A program made the position numbers and the translations under genes. From the NCBI RefSeq assembly GCF_014652235.1, contig NZ_BMYK01000009.1:160721-224720 (forward strand): a DNA stretch of 64,000 bases. The letters run 5' to 3'. Source of the stretch: Pseudorhodoferax aquiterrae (GTDB lineage: Bacteria > Pseudomonadota > Gammaproteobacteria > Burkholderiales > Burkholderiaceae_C). The number at the start of each line of letters is the position of its first letter. Within the stretch, counting starts at the first letter, position 1. Below, in pieces: positions 20,900 to 30,077 of the stretch. A model generated the notes under the pieces. It was given only the letters and a program-made list of their open reading frames with translations. It made no database searches and was not told where the DNA came from.

Positions 20900-23800
20900 T
20901 CATTCGTAAACGACGGCGGCCTGGCCCTCGTGCGCCTGGGCCCGCAGGCCGGCCAGGGCTGCGTCGGTCGGGAAGCAGCGCCTGTCCTCCAGCCGCACCA
21001 CGTCCTCGGCCACGAAGCCCGGGAACAGCATGGACAGGCGCAGCGGCAGGCCGCGTTGCAGCTCGCCATGCTCGGACACCTCGGTCCGGGCCGGGTAGTC
21101 CTGCAGCAGCTGCCCGATGGCCGGCGGCTTGTGGCCATTCGTGCGATCGACCCGGATGCGCAGGAACTTGCCGAAGCGGCAGCGCGCGCCGGCTAGGTCC
21201 CAGATCTGCTGCACCGTCATCTGCAGGCCGCCGCTGAAGCGGTCCGGCATGAGCTTGCCCATGACCACGATGAGCTCGTCGTCCTTGAGCTGGTCCTTGT
21301 GCTGGTTGATGAGCGCTTCGTCGGCCCGCGCTTCGATCACGCCCGACTTGTCGTCCAGCTTGAACAGCGCGAGCTTGCCGCGCTGGCCGTTGATCACGCG
21401 CAGATCGGTCACGATGCCCGCGAACAGCTGCGGCTCGCGCGTGTCGATGAGGTCGCCCAGGCCGCGCTTGACGAACTGGCGCACCTCGCGCGCGACCTCG
21501 TCGAACAGGTGGCCCGAGAGGTAAAAGCCGATGGCCGTCTTCTCGTAGACCAGCTGCTCCTTGATGCCCCAGGGCGTGGCCTCGACCAGCTCGGGCTCCT
21601 GCGTGCTGGACGCGTGCGAATCCACCATGTCGAACAGGCCGTGCTGGTTGGCATTGGCCGCGCTCACGTTGGCGAACGCGAAGGCCTGGTCGATCGACGC
21701 CACCAGCGCGGCGCGGTTGCGCTGCAGGCTGTCGAAGGCGCCGGCCTTGATCAGCGCCTCCAGCGTGCGCTTGTTCAATCGGGTGCGGTCCACGCGCAGG
21801 CAGAAGTCGTACAGGCTCGTGAACGCACCGCCCTCCTCGCGCGCCGCGACGATGGCTTCGATGGCCTGCTGGCCCGTGCCCTTGATGGCGCCCAGGCCGT
21901 AGCGGATGACCTTGTCGGTGACGGGCTCGAAGCGGTACCGCCCGCGGTTGACGTCCGGAAACTCGAAGGTGAGGCCCATCTTGAGCGCGTCTTCGTACAA
22001 CACCTTGAGCTTGTCGGTGTCGTCCATTTCCACGGTCATGTTGGCGCAGAAGAACTCGGCCGTGTAGTGCACCTTGAGCCAGCCCGTGTGGTAGGCCAGC
22101 AGCGAGTAGGCAGCCGCGTGCGACTTGTTGAAGCCGTAGCCCGCGAACTTCTCCATCAGGTCGAAGACCTCGTCGGCCTTGTCCTGCGAGATGCCGTTCT
22201 TGGCCGCACCCTTGCGGAAGATCTCGCGGTGCTCGGCCATCTCCTCGGCCTTCTTCTTGCCCATGGCCCGGCGCAGCATGTCTGCGCCGCCCAGCGAGTA
22301 GCCGCCCAGGATCTGCGCGGTCTGCATGACCTGCTCCTGGTAGACCATGATGCCGTAGGTCTCGCTGAGCATCTCGGCCACCATGGGGTGCGGGTACTCG
22401 ACCTCCTCGCGGCCGTGCTTGCGGTTCACGAAGCTGGGGATCAGGTCCATCGGGCCCGGCCGGTACAAGGCGTTCAGCGCGATCAGGTCTTCCAGCCGCG
22501 TGGGCTTGGCGTCGCGCAGCATGCCCTGCATGCCGCGCGATTCGAACTGGAACACGGCCTCGGTCTTGCCCTCCTGGAACAGCCGGTAGGTCGGCTTGTC
22601 GTCCAGCGGGATGTTGGCGTAGTCGAAGTTCTCCTGGCCTTTGTGGCGTTTGACGATGAACTCGCGCGCGATCTCCAGGATGGTCAGCGTGGCCAAGCCC
22701 AAGAAGTCGAACTTCACGAGGCCGATGGCCTCCACGTCGTCCTTGTCGTACTGGCTCACGGCCGACTCGCTGCCGGGCTGCTGGTAGAGCGGGCAGAAGT
22801 CCGTGAGCTTGCCCGGCGCGATCAGCACGCCGCCGGCGTGCATGCCGATGTTGCGCGTCATGCCCTCCAGCGCCTGCGCCATCTCGATGAGGTTCTTCAC
22901 GTCCTCCTCGTTGCGCACGCGCTCGTACAGCTGGGGCTCGAGCTCCAGCGCGTAGTTGTTCTTGTCGCCCTCCTTCTTGGGCTCGGGCGGATAGGCCAGC
23001 GTGTAGGACATGCCCGGCTTGGCCGGCACCAGCTTGGAGATGCCGTCGCAGAAGGTGTAGCTCATGTCCATCACCCGGCCCACGTCGCGGATGGCGGCCT
23101 TGGCCGCCATGGTTCCGAAGGTGGCGATCTGGCTCACCGCCTCCTTGCCGTACTTCTGCTTCACGTAGTCGATCACGCGGTCGCGGTTGCTCTGGCAGAA
23201 GTCGATGTCGAAGTCGGGCATGGACACCCGCTCCGGATTCAGGAAGCGCTCGAACAGCAGCTTGTAGTGGAGCGGGTCCAGGTCGGTGATCTTCAGCGCA
23301 TAGGCCACGAGCGAGCCTGCGCCCGAGCCCCGGCCCGGGCCCACCGGGCAGCCATTGAGCTTGGCCCAGTTGATGAAGTCGCCCACGATCAGGAAGTAGC
23401 CCGGGAACCCCATCTTGAGGATGGTGTTGATCTCGAACTCCAGCCGCTCCACGTAGCGCGGCCGCTCGGCATCGCGCTTGGCCGGGTCCTTGTACAGATG
23501 GGCCAGGCGCTCTTCCAGGCCTTCGTGCGAGACGTGGCGGAAGTACTCTTCCACCGTCATCTGCTTGCCGTCGACCAGCGGAATCGGGAAGTTCGGCAGC
23601 TGCGGCTTGCCCAGCACCAGCGTCAGGTTGCAGCGCTTGGCGATCTCCACCGTGTTGGCCAGCGCCGTGGGCACATCGGCGAACAGCGCCTGCATCTGGG
23701 CCGCGCTCTTGAAGTACTGCTCGCGCGTGAAACGGCGAACGCGGCGCTGGTTGGCGAGGATCTCGCCCTCGGCGATGCACACGCGCGCCTCGTGGGCTTC

Positions 23801-24421
23801 GTAGTCCTCCTCGCCCATGAACTGCACGGGATGGGTCGCCACCACGGGCAGGTTCAGGCGCCCGGCCAGCGTGACCGCCGCCACCACATGGGCCTCGTCG
23901 TCGGCGCGGCCGGCGCGCTGGATCTCGATGTAGAACCGGTGCGGGAAGATCCCTGCCAGCTGCAAGGCCAATGCCCCCGCGCGCGAGGCGTCGCCCTGCA
24001 CCAGGGCCTGGCCCACGGGCCCGGCCTGGGCGCCAGACAGGCAGATCAGACCGGCGTTGAGTTCCTGCAGCCAGGCCAGCTTGGCCACAGCCTGGGTACG
24101 GACCACGTTCTGCGTCCAGGCCCGTGCCAGCAGCTCGCACAGGTTCAGGTAGCCCTGTCGGTCCTGCACCAGCAGCAGCACGCGCGAAGTGGCGGCCGGG
24201 TCCTGGCCCATGCCCTCGATCTGCACCTCGGCGCCGATCACGGGCTTGACGCCCTTGCCGCGCGCGGCCTTGTAGAACTTGATGCCGCCGAACAGGTTGT
24301 TCAGGTCGGTGATGGCCAGTGCGGGCTGGCCGTCGGCCGCGGCCTTGGGGACCAGCTCGTCGATGCGGTTGGTGCCGTCGACGACGGAGAATTCGGTGTG
24401 GATGCGCAGATGAACGAACAT
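20900..24421 (-). CDS. dnaE: DNA polymerase III subunit alpha
   Basis: The 1173-residue replicative polymerase has the usual DnaE1 length. The PHP domain starts at the N-terminus (V-H-L-R-I-H-T-E-F-S), the C-family polymerase active site includes M-P-D-F-D-I-D-F near residue 402, and the helix-hairpin-helix, OB and tau-binding C-terminal parts follow. It is the catalytic subunit of the replisome. The start at 24421 is the only plausible ATG. It precedes ppk on the same strand, but the 97-base gap with an inverted repeat suggests separate transcription. Confidence 0.97.
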   Translation of the reverse strand: MFVHLRIHTEFSVVDGTNRIDELVPKAAADGQPALAITDLNNLFGGIKFYKAARGKGVKPVIGAEVQIEGMGQDPAATSRVLLLVQDRQGYLNLCELLARAWTQNVVRTQAVAKLAWLQELNAGLICLSGAQAGPVGQALVQGDASRAGALALQLAGIFPHRFYIEIQRAGRADDEAHVVAAVTLAGRLNLPVVATHPVQFMGEEDYEAHEARVCIAEGEILANQRRVRRFTREQYFKSAAQMQALFADVPTALANTVEIAKRCNLTLVLGKPQLPNFPIPLVDGKQMTVEEYFRHVSHEGLEERLAHLYKDPAKRDAERPRYVERLEFEINTILKMGFPGYFLIVGDFINWAKLNGCPVGPGRGSGAGSLVAYALKITDLDPLHYKLLFERFLNPERVSMPDFDIDFCQSNRDRVIDYVKQKYGKEAVSQIATFGTMAAKAAIRDVGRVMDMSYTFCDGISKLVPAKPGMSYTLAYPPEPKKEGDKNNYALELEPQLYERVRNEEDVKNLIEMAQALEGMTRNIGMHAGGVLIAPGKLTDFCPLYQQPGSESAVSQYDKDDVEAIGLVKFDFLGLATLTILEIAREFIVKRHKGQENFDYANIPLDDKPTYRLFQEGKTEAVFQFESRGMQGMLRDAKPTRLEDLIALNALYRPGPMDLIPSFVNRKHGREEVEYPHPMVAEMLSETYGIMVYQEQVMQTAQILGGYSLGGADMLRRAMGKKKAEEMAEHREIFRKGAAKNGISQDKADEVFDLMEKFAGYGFNKSHAAAYSLLAYHTGWLKVHYTAEFFCANMTVEMDDTDKLKVLYEDALKMGLTFEFPDVNRGRYRFEPVTDKVIRYGLGAIKGTGQQAIEAIVAAREEGGAFTSLYDFCLRVDRTRLNKRTLEALIKAGAFDSLQRNRAALVASIDQAFAFANVSAANANQHGLFDMVDSHASSTQEPELVEATPWGIKEQLVYEKTAIGFYLSGHLFDEVAREVRQFVKRGLGDLIDTREPQLFAGIVTDLRVINGQRGKLALFKLDDKSGVIEARADEALINQHKDQLKDDELIVVMGKLMPDRFSGGLQMTVQQIWDLAGARCRFGKFLRIRVDRTNGHKPPAIGQLLQDYPARTEVSEHGELQRGLPLRLSMLFPGFVAEDVVRLEDRRCFPTDAALAGLRAQAHEGQAAVVYE

Positions 24422-24511
24422 CGACCGGATTCTAGGAGGCTGTCGGGCTTGGGCATGGCCCCGCGCCGCTTCCTGAGACCGCCAGGCAAGGCGTGGGCGA
24501 GGCCGTGTGGT

Positions 24512-25255
24512 TCAGCCGGCGTCTTCCAGGTTCTCGTGGTGGGCGATCGCGCCGCGCTTCCAGTAGGCGGCCGCGCGGATCGCTTTGCGGTCGTGGCCCT
24601 TTTCGTCCACGAGGATGCGGCGGGCGGCGGCCGCCACGCCCGCCTCGGCCGCGCACCAGGCGTAGCCATGGCCCGCGGGCAGGTCGATCGCGCGCACGGC
24701 ATCGAGCAAGGCGTCTTCGCTGTCGACCCACTGCAGATCCAGCGCGGCGGCACTGGCCAGCGCCTGCCGATCGGCGGCCGCCACATGCAGGCGCACGATC
24801 GCGCGGCAGCCGGCGGGCAGTTCCTCCAGGCGCCGGGCCACGGCCGGCAAAGCGGTCTCGTCGCCCACCAGCAGATACCAGTCGAAGTCCAGCGGCACGA
24901 CGAAGGAGCCGCGCGGGCCGGCCACGGTCAGCGCATCGCCGGCCTGCGCCTGGCGCGCCCAGTCGGCGGCCGGACCGTCGCCGTGCAGTGCGAAGTCGAT
25001 CGTCAGTTCGCGCGCTGCGTTGTCGTAGCGGCGCGGCGTGTAGTCGCGCGCCACGGCGCCCTCAGGCGTGGGGAAGAAGACCTTGACGTGGTCGTCGTAG
25101 GAGGCGCTCATGAAATCGGCCAGCGCCTCGCCCTGGAACACCACGCGCCGCATCTGCGGGCTCAGGGTCTCGACGCGGGCGACCCGCAGTTCCCGGCGCT
25201 TGATTTCGTGGCGCACACGTTGGACCTGGCGCGGTGCATTGACTGGAGCTTCCAT
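24512..25255 (-). CDS. Siderophore-interacting protein (ferric-siderophore reductase, SIP family)
   Basis: The 247-residue protein has the FAD-binding motif R-D-Y-T-P-R-R and the NAD(P)H-binding region beginning L-L-V-G-D-E-T-A-L-P-A, both characteristic of the ViuB/SIP family. These cytosolic flavoproteins release iron from imported ferric siderophores. It is divergent from a MarR gene with only 34 bases between the starts (if the MarR start is 25290), so the regulator probably controls it directly. No siderophore transporter is adjacent. Confidence 0.88.
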   Translation of the reverse strand: MEAPVNAPRQVQRVRHEIKRRELRVARVETLSPQMRRVVFQGEALADFMSASYDDHVKVFFPTPEGAVARDYTPRRYDNAARELTIDFALHGDGPAADWARQAQAGDALTVAGPRGSFVVPLDFDWYLLVGDETALPAVARRLEELPAGCRAIVRLHVAAADRQALASAAALDLQWVDSEDALLDAVRAIDLPAGHGYAWCAAEAGVAAAARRILVDEKGHDRKAIRAAAYWKRGAIAHHENLEDAG

Positions 25256-25271
25256 TGCTTGTTACTGATGG

Positions 25272-25316
25272 TTGATAATGTCCTCAATCATGCGCGAATC
25301 AGTTGATAAAGTCAAC
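25272..25316. promoter_or_regulatory. Candidate MarR operators in the SIP/MarR divergent region
   Basis: Two related dyads are visible: TTGA-8-TCAA at 25272-25287 and GTTGA-TAAAG-TCAAC at 25302-25316. The octamer GTTGATAA is also repeated directly 31 bases apart. MarR proteins bind such short dyads over divergent promoters. The second lies within the first codons of the MarR gene whichever start is used. Confidence 0.45.
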
Positions 25317-25760
25317 CGTCACAGCCGGCAAGACCCTGCCGACGACGAGGTTCTCGAGCGGGTGCACCAGGTCATGCACCAGTTCCGCTCGCGGCTGTTC
25401 CAGGCCCTGCGCCAGGGGCAGCACGAACTCACGCACATGGAAAGCAAGGTCCTGGGCTTCTTCGCCCGCCGGCCCGGCGCCACGCAGAGCGACCTCGTGC
25501 AGCACACGGGCCGCGACAAGGCCCAGCTCGCCCGGCTCATCAAGGGCCTGCGCGAACGTGGCCTGCTGCAGGGCGAGGCCGACGCGGCCGACCGGCGCAA
25601 CGTGCGGCTGCAGCCCACGGCCGAGGGCCTGGCCATCCAGCGCGCTCTGCGCGAGCAGGCCGACGCACTGGAAAAGCGGGCGGTGGAGGGACTGTCGGAA
25701 GACGAGAAGGCCCGGCTGATCGCGCTGCTGCAACGCGTGCAGGACAACCTGGACCGCTGA
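25290..25760 (+). CDS. MarR-family transcriptional regulator
   Basis: The 156-residue protein has a winged helix-turn-helix with the MarR wing D-A-A-D-R-R-N-V-R-L and flanking dimerisation helices. It is divergent from the siderophore-interacting reductase and likely represses both. The start is uncertain: ATG at 25290 (M-R-E-S), ATG at 25278 and TTG at 25272 are in frame, and none has a Shine-Dalgarno sequence, so a leaderless mRNA is possible. The ligand is unknown. Confidence 0.85.
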   Translation: MRESVDKVNRHSRQDPADDEVLERVHQVMHQFRSRLFQALRQGQHELTHMESKVLGFFARRPGATQSDLVQHTGRDKAQLARLIKGLRERGLLQGEADAADRRNVRLQPTAEGLAIQRALREQADALEKRAVEGLSEDEKARLIALLQRVQDNLDR

Positions 25761-25761
25761 T

Positions 25762-26451
25762 TCAGTCGCGCAGCACGTGCAGCACCTCGGAGCGGAACTC
25801 CCGGGCGTACAGCACCAGCACCACGGCGGCCGTGGCCACGGCGAAGGCCAGCGAGGAGAAGAACCAGGCCGTGGCCGCGAACGACATGTAGTAGGCGCGC
25901 ACGCCGCCGTTGAAGGTCTCGGCCGCCATGCCCAGCATCTTGCCGGCGCGGTCGGCGAAGTGCTTGCGGTCGAACTTGCCGGCCGAGAAGTCGGCCGGGT
26001 CGGGCATGGAGCCGATCACGAGCGCGGCGAAGGTGTACTGCCGCATCGACCAGGTGAAGCGGAAGAAGGCGTAGACGAAGATGCCGGTCAGCAGCATGAC
26101 CTTGAGGTCGAACACCAGCACCGAGGTGCGCACCGCGAACGGGATCTCGCGCACGAACTCCGAGGCCTTGTCGGTCGCGCCCAGCAGCGCCAGCAGGCCG
26201 CCGATGATGATGATGGTGGTCGATGCGAAGAACGAGGGGCTGCTGGACAGGCCCTGCACGATGATGCCGTCCAGCACGCGCGGGTCGCGCGCCGTGGCCT
26301 GCTCCATCCAGTAGCGACGGTAGCGGTTGGTGGTCTGCAGCAGCGTGGCCTGCTGGGTGCTGCCCGAGAACCGCGCATAGCCCAGCCACAGGCCGAAGAA
26401 CCACAGCAGGGCGAGCCAGTCGTACCAGGGCAGAAACTTCAGTGCGGCCAT
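25762..26451 (-). CDS. DUF599-family membrane protein
   Basis: The 229-residue protein has four likely membrane segments (around residues 8-25, 72-92, 108-128 and 195-218) and the R-Y-R-R-Y-W-M block seen in DUF599 proteins. The family has no established function. It is convergent with the MarR gene, one base apart, and divergent from trhO. The start at 26451 gives a normal family N-terminus; the longer frame runs antisense through trhO and was rejected. Confidence 0.75.
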   Translation of the reverse strand: MAALKFLPWYDWLALLWFFGLWLGYARFSGSTQQATLLQTTNRYRRYWMEQATARDPRVLDGIIVQGLSSSPSFFASTTIIIIGGLLALLGATDKASEFVREIPFAVRTSVLVFDLKVMLLTGIFVYAFFRFTWSMRQYTFAALVIGSMPDPADFSAGKFDRKHFADRAGKMLGMAAETFNGGVRAYYMSFAATAWFFSSLAFAVATAAVVLVLYAREFRSEVLHVLRD

Positions 26452-26472
26452 CGGCCTAGGATAATCGCGCCC

Positions 26473-27231
26473 GTGCCTGCGATCCTGAACATCTCCGCCT
26501 ACAAATTCGTTCCCCTGCCCGATGCTGCCGAACTGCGCGAGCGGCTGCTGGCCTGTGCCACCGCGCGCGGCCTGAAGGGCACCGTGCTGCTGGCCGAGGA
26601 AGGCATCAACCTGTTCGTGGCCGGCCCTGAGGCCGACGTGCGCGCCTTCGTGGCGCTGCTGCATGCGGACGCGCGCTTCGCCGACATCGCACCCAAGGAA
26701 AGCTGGTCCGAGGCCCAGCCCTTTCGCAAGATGCTGGTCAAGGTCAAGCGCGAGATCATCCGCATGGACCAGCCGCAGATCCGCCCCGACTTCAGCGCCG
26801 ATGGCGGCCGCGCGCCGGCCGTGCCGGCCACCACCGTGCGCCGCTGGCTCGATGCGGGCCACGACGACGAGGGCCGCCCGGTCGTCACGCTGGACACGCG
26901 CAACGCCTTCGAGGTGGACTGCGGCGCGTTCGAGAACGCGATCGACTGGCGCATCGCCAAGTTCAGCGAGTTCCCGGCCGCGCTGGCCGCGCACCAGGCC
27001 GAGCTCGAAGGCAAGACCGTGGTGAGCTACTGCACGGGCGGCATCCGCTGCGAGAAGGCCGCCATGCTCATGCGCGCCGCAGGCCTCAAGCACGTCTACC
27101 AGCTTGAAGGCGGCATCCTCAAGTACTTCGAAGAGACCGACGGCAAGCATTACCGCGGCGCTTGCTTCGTCTTCGACGAGCGGCGCGCCGTGGACAGCGC
27201 GCTGCAGGCCAAGCCCTCGGCCGCCGCCTGA
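26473..27231 (+). CDS. trhO: tRNA uridine(34) hydroxylase (rhodanese-domain TrhO)
   Basis: The 252-residue protein has an N-terminal UPF0176 domain (L-L-A-E-E-G-I-N) and a C-terminal rhodanese domain with the active-site loop Y-C-T-G-G-I-R-C-E-K. TrhO hydroxylates U34 of tRNAs to 5-hydroxyuridine. The GTG start at 26473 is followed directly by P-A-I-L-N-I-S-A-Y-K-F, the conserved beginning. A TAGGATAAT sequence lies just upstream, hinting at a leaderless or very short leader. Its stop overlaps the next ATG (TGATG), so the response regulator is co-expressed. Confidence 0.9.
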   Translation: MPAILNISAYKFVPLPDAAELRERLLACATARGLKGTVLLAEEGINLFVAGPEADVRAFVALLHADARFADIAPKESWSEAQPFRKMLVKVKREIIRMDQPQIRPDFSADGGRAPAVPATTVRRWLDAGHDDEGRPVVTLDTRNAFEVDCGAFENAIDWRIAKFSEFPAALAAHQAELEGKTVVSYCTGGIRCEKAAMLMRAAGLKHVYQLEGGILKYFEETDGKHYRGACFVFDERRAVDSALQAKPSAAA

Positions 27232-27920
27232 TGTGGCGCTGCCTGGTCATCGAGGACGAGCCCGAACACGCCCGCTACGTCGCCACCGGCCTGCGTGAGC
27301 TGGGCCATGCCGTCGTGCACTGCCGCGACGGCGTGACCGGGCTGGCCCGCGCGGTGGAAGAACACTGGGACGTGGTCGTGCTCGACCGCATGCTGCCCGG
27401 CGACGTGGACGGCCTGGCCATCCTCGCCACGCTGCGCCGGCTCGGCAAGAAGACGCCCGTGCTGGTGCTCAGCGCACTGTCGGCCGTGGACGAGCGCATC
27501 CGCGGCCTCAAGGCCGGCGGCGACGACTATCTGACCAAGCCCTTCGCCTTCTCCGAGCTCGCCGCCCGGCTCGAAGCGTTGGTGCGCCGATCCGGCAGCG
27601 CGCCCGAGGTGCGGCACCTGCAGGTGGCCGACCTGCGCATCGACCTCATGACGCGCGGCGTCGAGCGCGGCGGCCAGCCCATCGCGCTGCAGCCGCGCGA
27701 GTTCCGATTGCTCGCCTTCCTGGTGTCCAACGCCGGCCAGGTGCTCACGCGCACCATGCTGCTCGAGTCGGTGTGGGACTACCAGTTCGATCCCCAGACC
27801 AACGTCATCGACGTGCACATCAACCGCCTGCGCAAGAAGATCGACCATGGCTTCGGTCAGCCGCTGATCCACACCGTGCGCGGCGCCGGCTATCTGCTGT
27901 CGGCCAGCCCCGGCCCATGA
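27231..27920 (+). CDS. OmpR-family response regulator
   Basis: The 229-residue protein has a receiver domain with the acidic pair E-D-E near the start and phosphoacceptor Asp52 (V-V-L-D-R-M-L-P-G), K-P-F in the switch region, and a C-terminal winged helix typical of OmpR/PhoB (V-D-V-H-I-N-R-L-R-K-K). It overlaps trhO by one base and the kinase by four. The downstream tctB-tctA genes make it a candidate TctD-like regulator of carboxylate uptake, which is an inference from position only. Confidence 0.92.
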   Translation: MWRCLVIEDEPEHARYVATGLRELGHAVVHCRDGVTGLARAVEEHWDVVVLDRMLPGDVDGLAILATLRRLGKKTPVLVLSALSAVDERIRGLKAGGDDYLTKPFAFSELAARLEALVRRSGSAPEVRHLQVADLRIDLMTRGVERGGQPIALQPREFRLLAFLVSNAGQVLTRTMLLESVWDYQFDPQTNVIDVHINRLRKKIDHGFGQPLIHTVRGAGYLLSASPGP

Positions 27921-29284
27921 GCCGCGGCCTGTGGCCCTGGCGCCATTCCGCGGCCTTCCGGCTCGCGCTGGGCTTCGCCGGCATGAGCATGCTGGTCGTG
28001 CTCATCACGCTGGCGGTGTTCTACGTCCGCACCGTGGTGCTGCTGGAGCAGCGCACGCTGCGCCAGATCGCCACCACCACGCAGCAGCTGCAGGCGCGCT
28101 TCGAGCAGGGCGGCCGCGAAGCCCTGGTGCAGGCCATCGAAGAATCCCTGGGCGACGGCCAGGATTCCGACCGTGAACTGCTGGTGCTGCTGGACGCCGA
28201 TGGCCACCGCCTGGCCGGCAGCACCCGCTATGCCGACCCGCCGGCCTCGGGCGACGACATCGAGGAGCAGACCCTGCTGCGCAGCGGCCACCCCTCCCCC
28301 GGCTACCTGACCACGCGCAAGCTGCCCGACGGCTCGCGCCTGGTGGTCGGCCACGACCGCAGCGAGCAGTTGCAGATGGCCGAACTCGTGGGCGATGCGA
28401 TCCAGGCCGCCACCTTTCTCGCGCTGCTGCTGGTCGTGGGCGGCACCTACCTGTTCCGCGACGTGCTGGAGCAGCGCATCGGGGCCTTGCGCGCCACCGC
28501 GGCGCGGGTCGCGGCCGGCCGCCTGGCCGAGCGCGTGCAACCCGCCGCCCGCGACGACGAGTTCGCGCTGCTGGAGCACGACATCAACCGCATGCTGGAC
28601 CGCATCGAACACCTGATGCAGGGTGTGCGCCACGTCTCCGACACCATCGCCCACAACCTGCGCACGCCGCTCACGCGCGCGCTGGCGCGCCTGCATGCGG
28701 CGCAGCGCCCGGGCACCCCGCCTGCGGCCCTGCAAGACGCCTGCGCCGGTGCCATCGTCGAACTCGAGCAGCTCAACACCGTGTTCCACAAGCTGCTGCA
28801 GATCGCCGAGGCCGAGGCCGGGTCGCAACGCCAGCAGTTCACGCCGCAGTCGCTGCGCGCCATCGCAGCCGACGTGGTCGAGCTCTACGCCGCCGTCGCG
28901 GAAGACCAGGGCTGCCAGCTGCAGCTCGCGGGCGACGGGCCGGGCCAGGTGCTGGGCGACCGCGACCTGCTGGCCAGCGCCATTGCCAACCTGGTGGACA
29001 ACGCGCTCAAGTACACGGCGGGCACGCCCGGCGCGCGCGTCGACGTGTCGGTGCGCACACGGGACGGCCAGGTCGAACTCGCGGTGCGCGACAACGGCCC
29101 CGGCGTACCGGACGCGGCACTGGCGCGGCTGGGCCAGCGCTTCTTCCGCCTCGACGAACGCCTGCCCGGCACTGGCCTGGGCCTGGCCAGCGTGCGCGCC
29201 ATCGCCCAGCTGCACCGCGCCGAGCTGCGGTTCGAGGACGCCGCGCCGGGCCTGCGCGCACGGCTGACCCTGGCGCTCAGCTGA
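27917..29284 (+). CDS. Sensor histidine kinase, cognate to the upstream response regulator
   Basis: The 455-residue protein has two membrane segments (about 18-40 and 158-178) enclosing a periplasmic domain, then a HAMP domain. The phosphoacceptor box has I-A-H-N-L-R-T-P-L with His246, and the ATPase has N-L-V-D-N-A-L-K-Y, D-N-G-P-G-V and G-T-G-L-G-L-A. It overlaps the regulator by 4 bases. The periplasmic ligand is unknown; adjacency to TctB/TctA suggests a carboxylate, as for TctE. Confidence 0.9.
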   Translation: MSRGLWPWRHSAAFRLALGFAGMSMLVVLITLAVFYVRTVVLLEQRTLRQIATTTQQLQARFEQGGREALVQAIEESLGDGQDSDRELLVLLDADGHRLAGSTRYADPPASGDDIEEQTLLRSGHPSPGYLTTRKLPDGSRLVVGHDRSEQLQMAELVGDAIQAATFLALLLVVGGTYLFRDVLEQRIGALRATAARVAAGRLAERVQPAARDDEFALLEHDINRMLDRIEHLMQGVRHVSDTIAHNLRTPLTRALARLHAAQRPGTPPAALQDACAGAIVELEQLNTVFHKLLQIAEAEAGSQRQQFTPQSLRAIAADVVELYAAVAEDQGCQLQLAGDGPGQVLGDRDLLASAIANLVDNALKYTAGTPGARVDVSVRTRDGQVELAVRDNGPGVPDAALARLGQRFFRLDERLPGTGLGLASVRAIAQLHRAELRFEDAAPGLRARLTLALS

Positions 29285-29400
29285 CCGCGGCGCCCACCTA
29301 ACCAAACGTTCATCTTCTGGTCATGCACGGGCGCCGGCGGCGTTCCTAGCATCGCCCCGCGCGCCGCCATGGCGCCGTTCCCCACCAGAAGGAGGCAGTT

Positions 29401-29886
29401 TTGGGAATCAAGAGCCAGAGAGACTTTTATGCCGGCGCGATGTTCAGCGCGTTCGGCGTCGCGTTCGCCTGGGGCGCGACCAACTACACGGTGGGCGACT
29501 CGGCCCGCATGGGCCCGGGGTACTTCCCGCTGCTGGTGGGCGTGCTGATCGCCATCCTCGGGTCGCTGATCATGTTCAACGCGACACGCCACGGCGGGCC
29601 GGACGGCGACCCGATCGGCAAGGTGGCCTGGCGGCCGCTGGTGTTCATCATCGGCGCCAACCTGGCCTTCGGCGTGCTGCTGGCCGGCCTGCCCTCGCTG
29701 GGCATTCCGGCCATGGGCCTGATCGTCGCCATCTACGTGCTGACCTTCATCGCCAGCCTGGCCGGCGACCAGTTCAACGCCAGGAGCGTGGCCATCCTGG
29801 CCACCGTGCTGGCGATCGGCAGCTACATCGCGTTCGAACTCGCGCTGAAGCTGAACTTCCAGATCTGGCCCACCTTCCTCGCGTGA
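29401..29886 (+). CDS. tctB: Tripartite tricarboxylate transporter small membrane subunit TctB
   Basis: The 161-residue protein has four predicted membrane segments and the family pattern R-M-G-P-G-Y-F-P after the first. It is the small subunit of the TctCBA carboxylate importer. The start is a TTG with a very strong Shine-Dalgarno sequence (AAGGAGG, 6 bases upstream), which settles the choice. It is followed by tctA after a 191-base gap that contains the structured repeat at 29898-30015. No gene for the periplasmic binding protein TctC is nearby. Confidence 0.88.
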   Translation: MGIKSQRDFYAGAMFSAFGVAFAWGATNYTVGDSARMGPGYFPLLVGVLIAILGSLIMFNATRHGGPDGDPIGKVAWRPLVFIIGANLAFGVLLAGLPSLGIPAMGLIVAIYVLTFIASLAGDQFNARSVAILATVLAIGSYIAFELALKLNFQIWPTFLA

Positions 29887-29897
29887 CATGAACCACC

Positions 29898-30015
29898 CCC
29901 GTTTGACGGCCTCACTCCGTGTGGCCGTCCATCCCCCCAGGGGGCGCCGCCTGCGGCCTGGCAAAGCCAGTTCCGCGGCGTCCGCTGGCATGGCCTGCTC
30001 CGCGGCCTTCGGCAC
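29898..30015 (+). repeat. Structured intergenic repeat, copy 1 (tctB-tctA gap)
   Basis: The element contains hairpin 1 (GACGGCC at 29905-29911 with GGCCGTC at 29923-29929), a C-run/G-run hairpin around 29933-29944, hairpin 3 (CTGGC-AAA-GCCAG at 29958-29970), and a conserved 3' block ending CTTCGGCAC. A second copy lies at 49983-50100 on the minus strand. The last 32 bases are identical in both and the rest is about 80% alike. The first hairpin differs in sequence but stays paired, which suggests selection on RNA or single-strand structure. It encodes no protein I trust. Confidence 0.8.
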
Positions 30016-30077
30016 CGCTTGTCGCGTGCCGTCGCTTCCATCGTTCCAAGCTGCACGCAGCGCAATCAATCACTGAC

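Noticed and set aside
21299..25306. Open frame of about 1335 codons opposite dnaE
   Set aside because: Same cause: high third-position GC removes stops from the antisense frame. The translation is His/Arg/Leu-rich without domain patterns.
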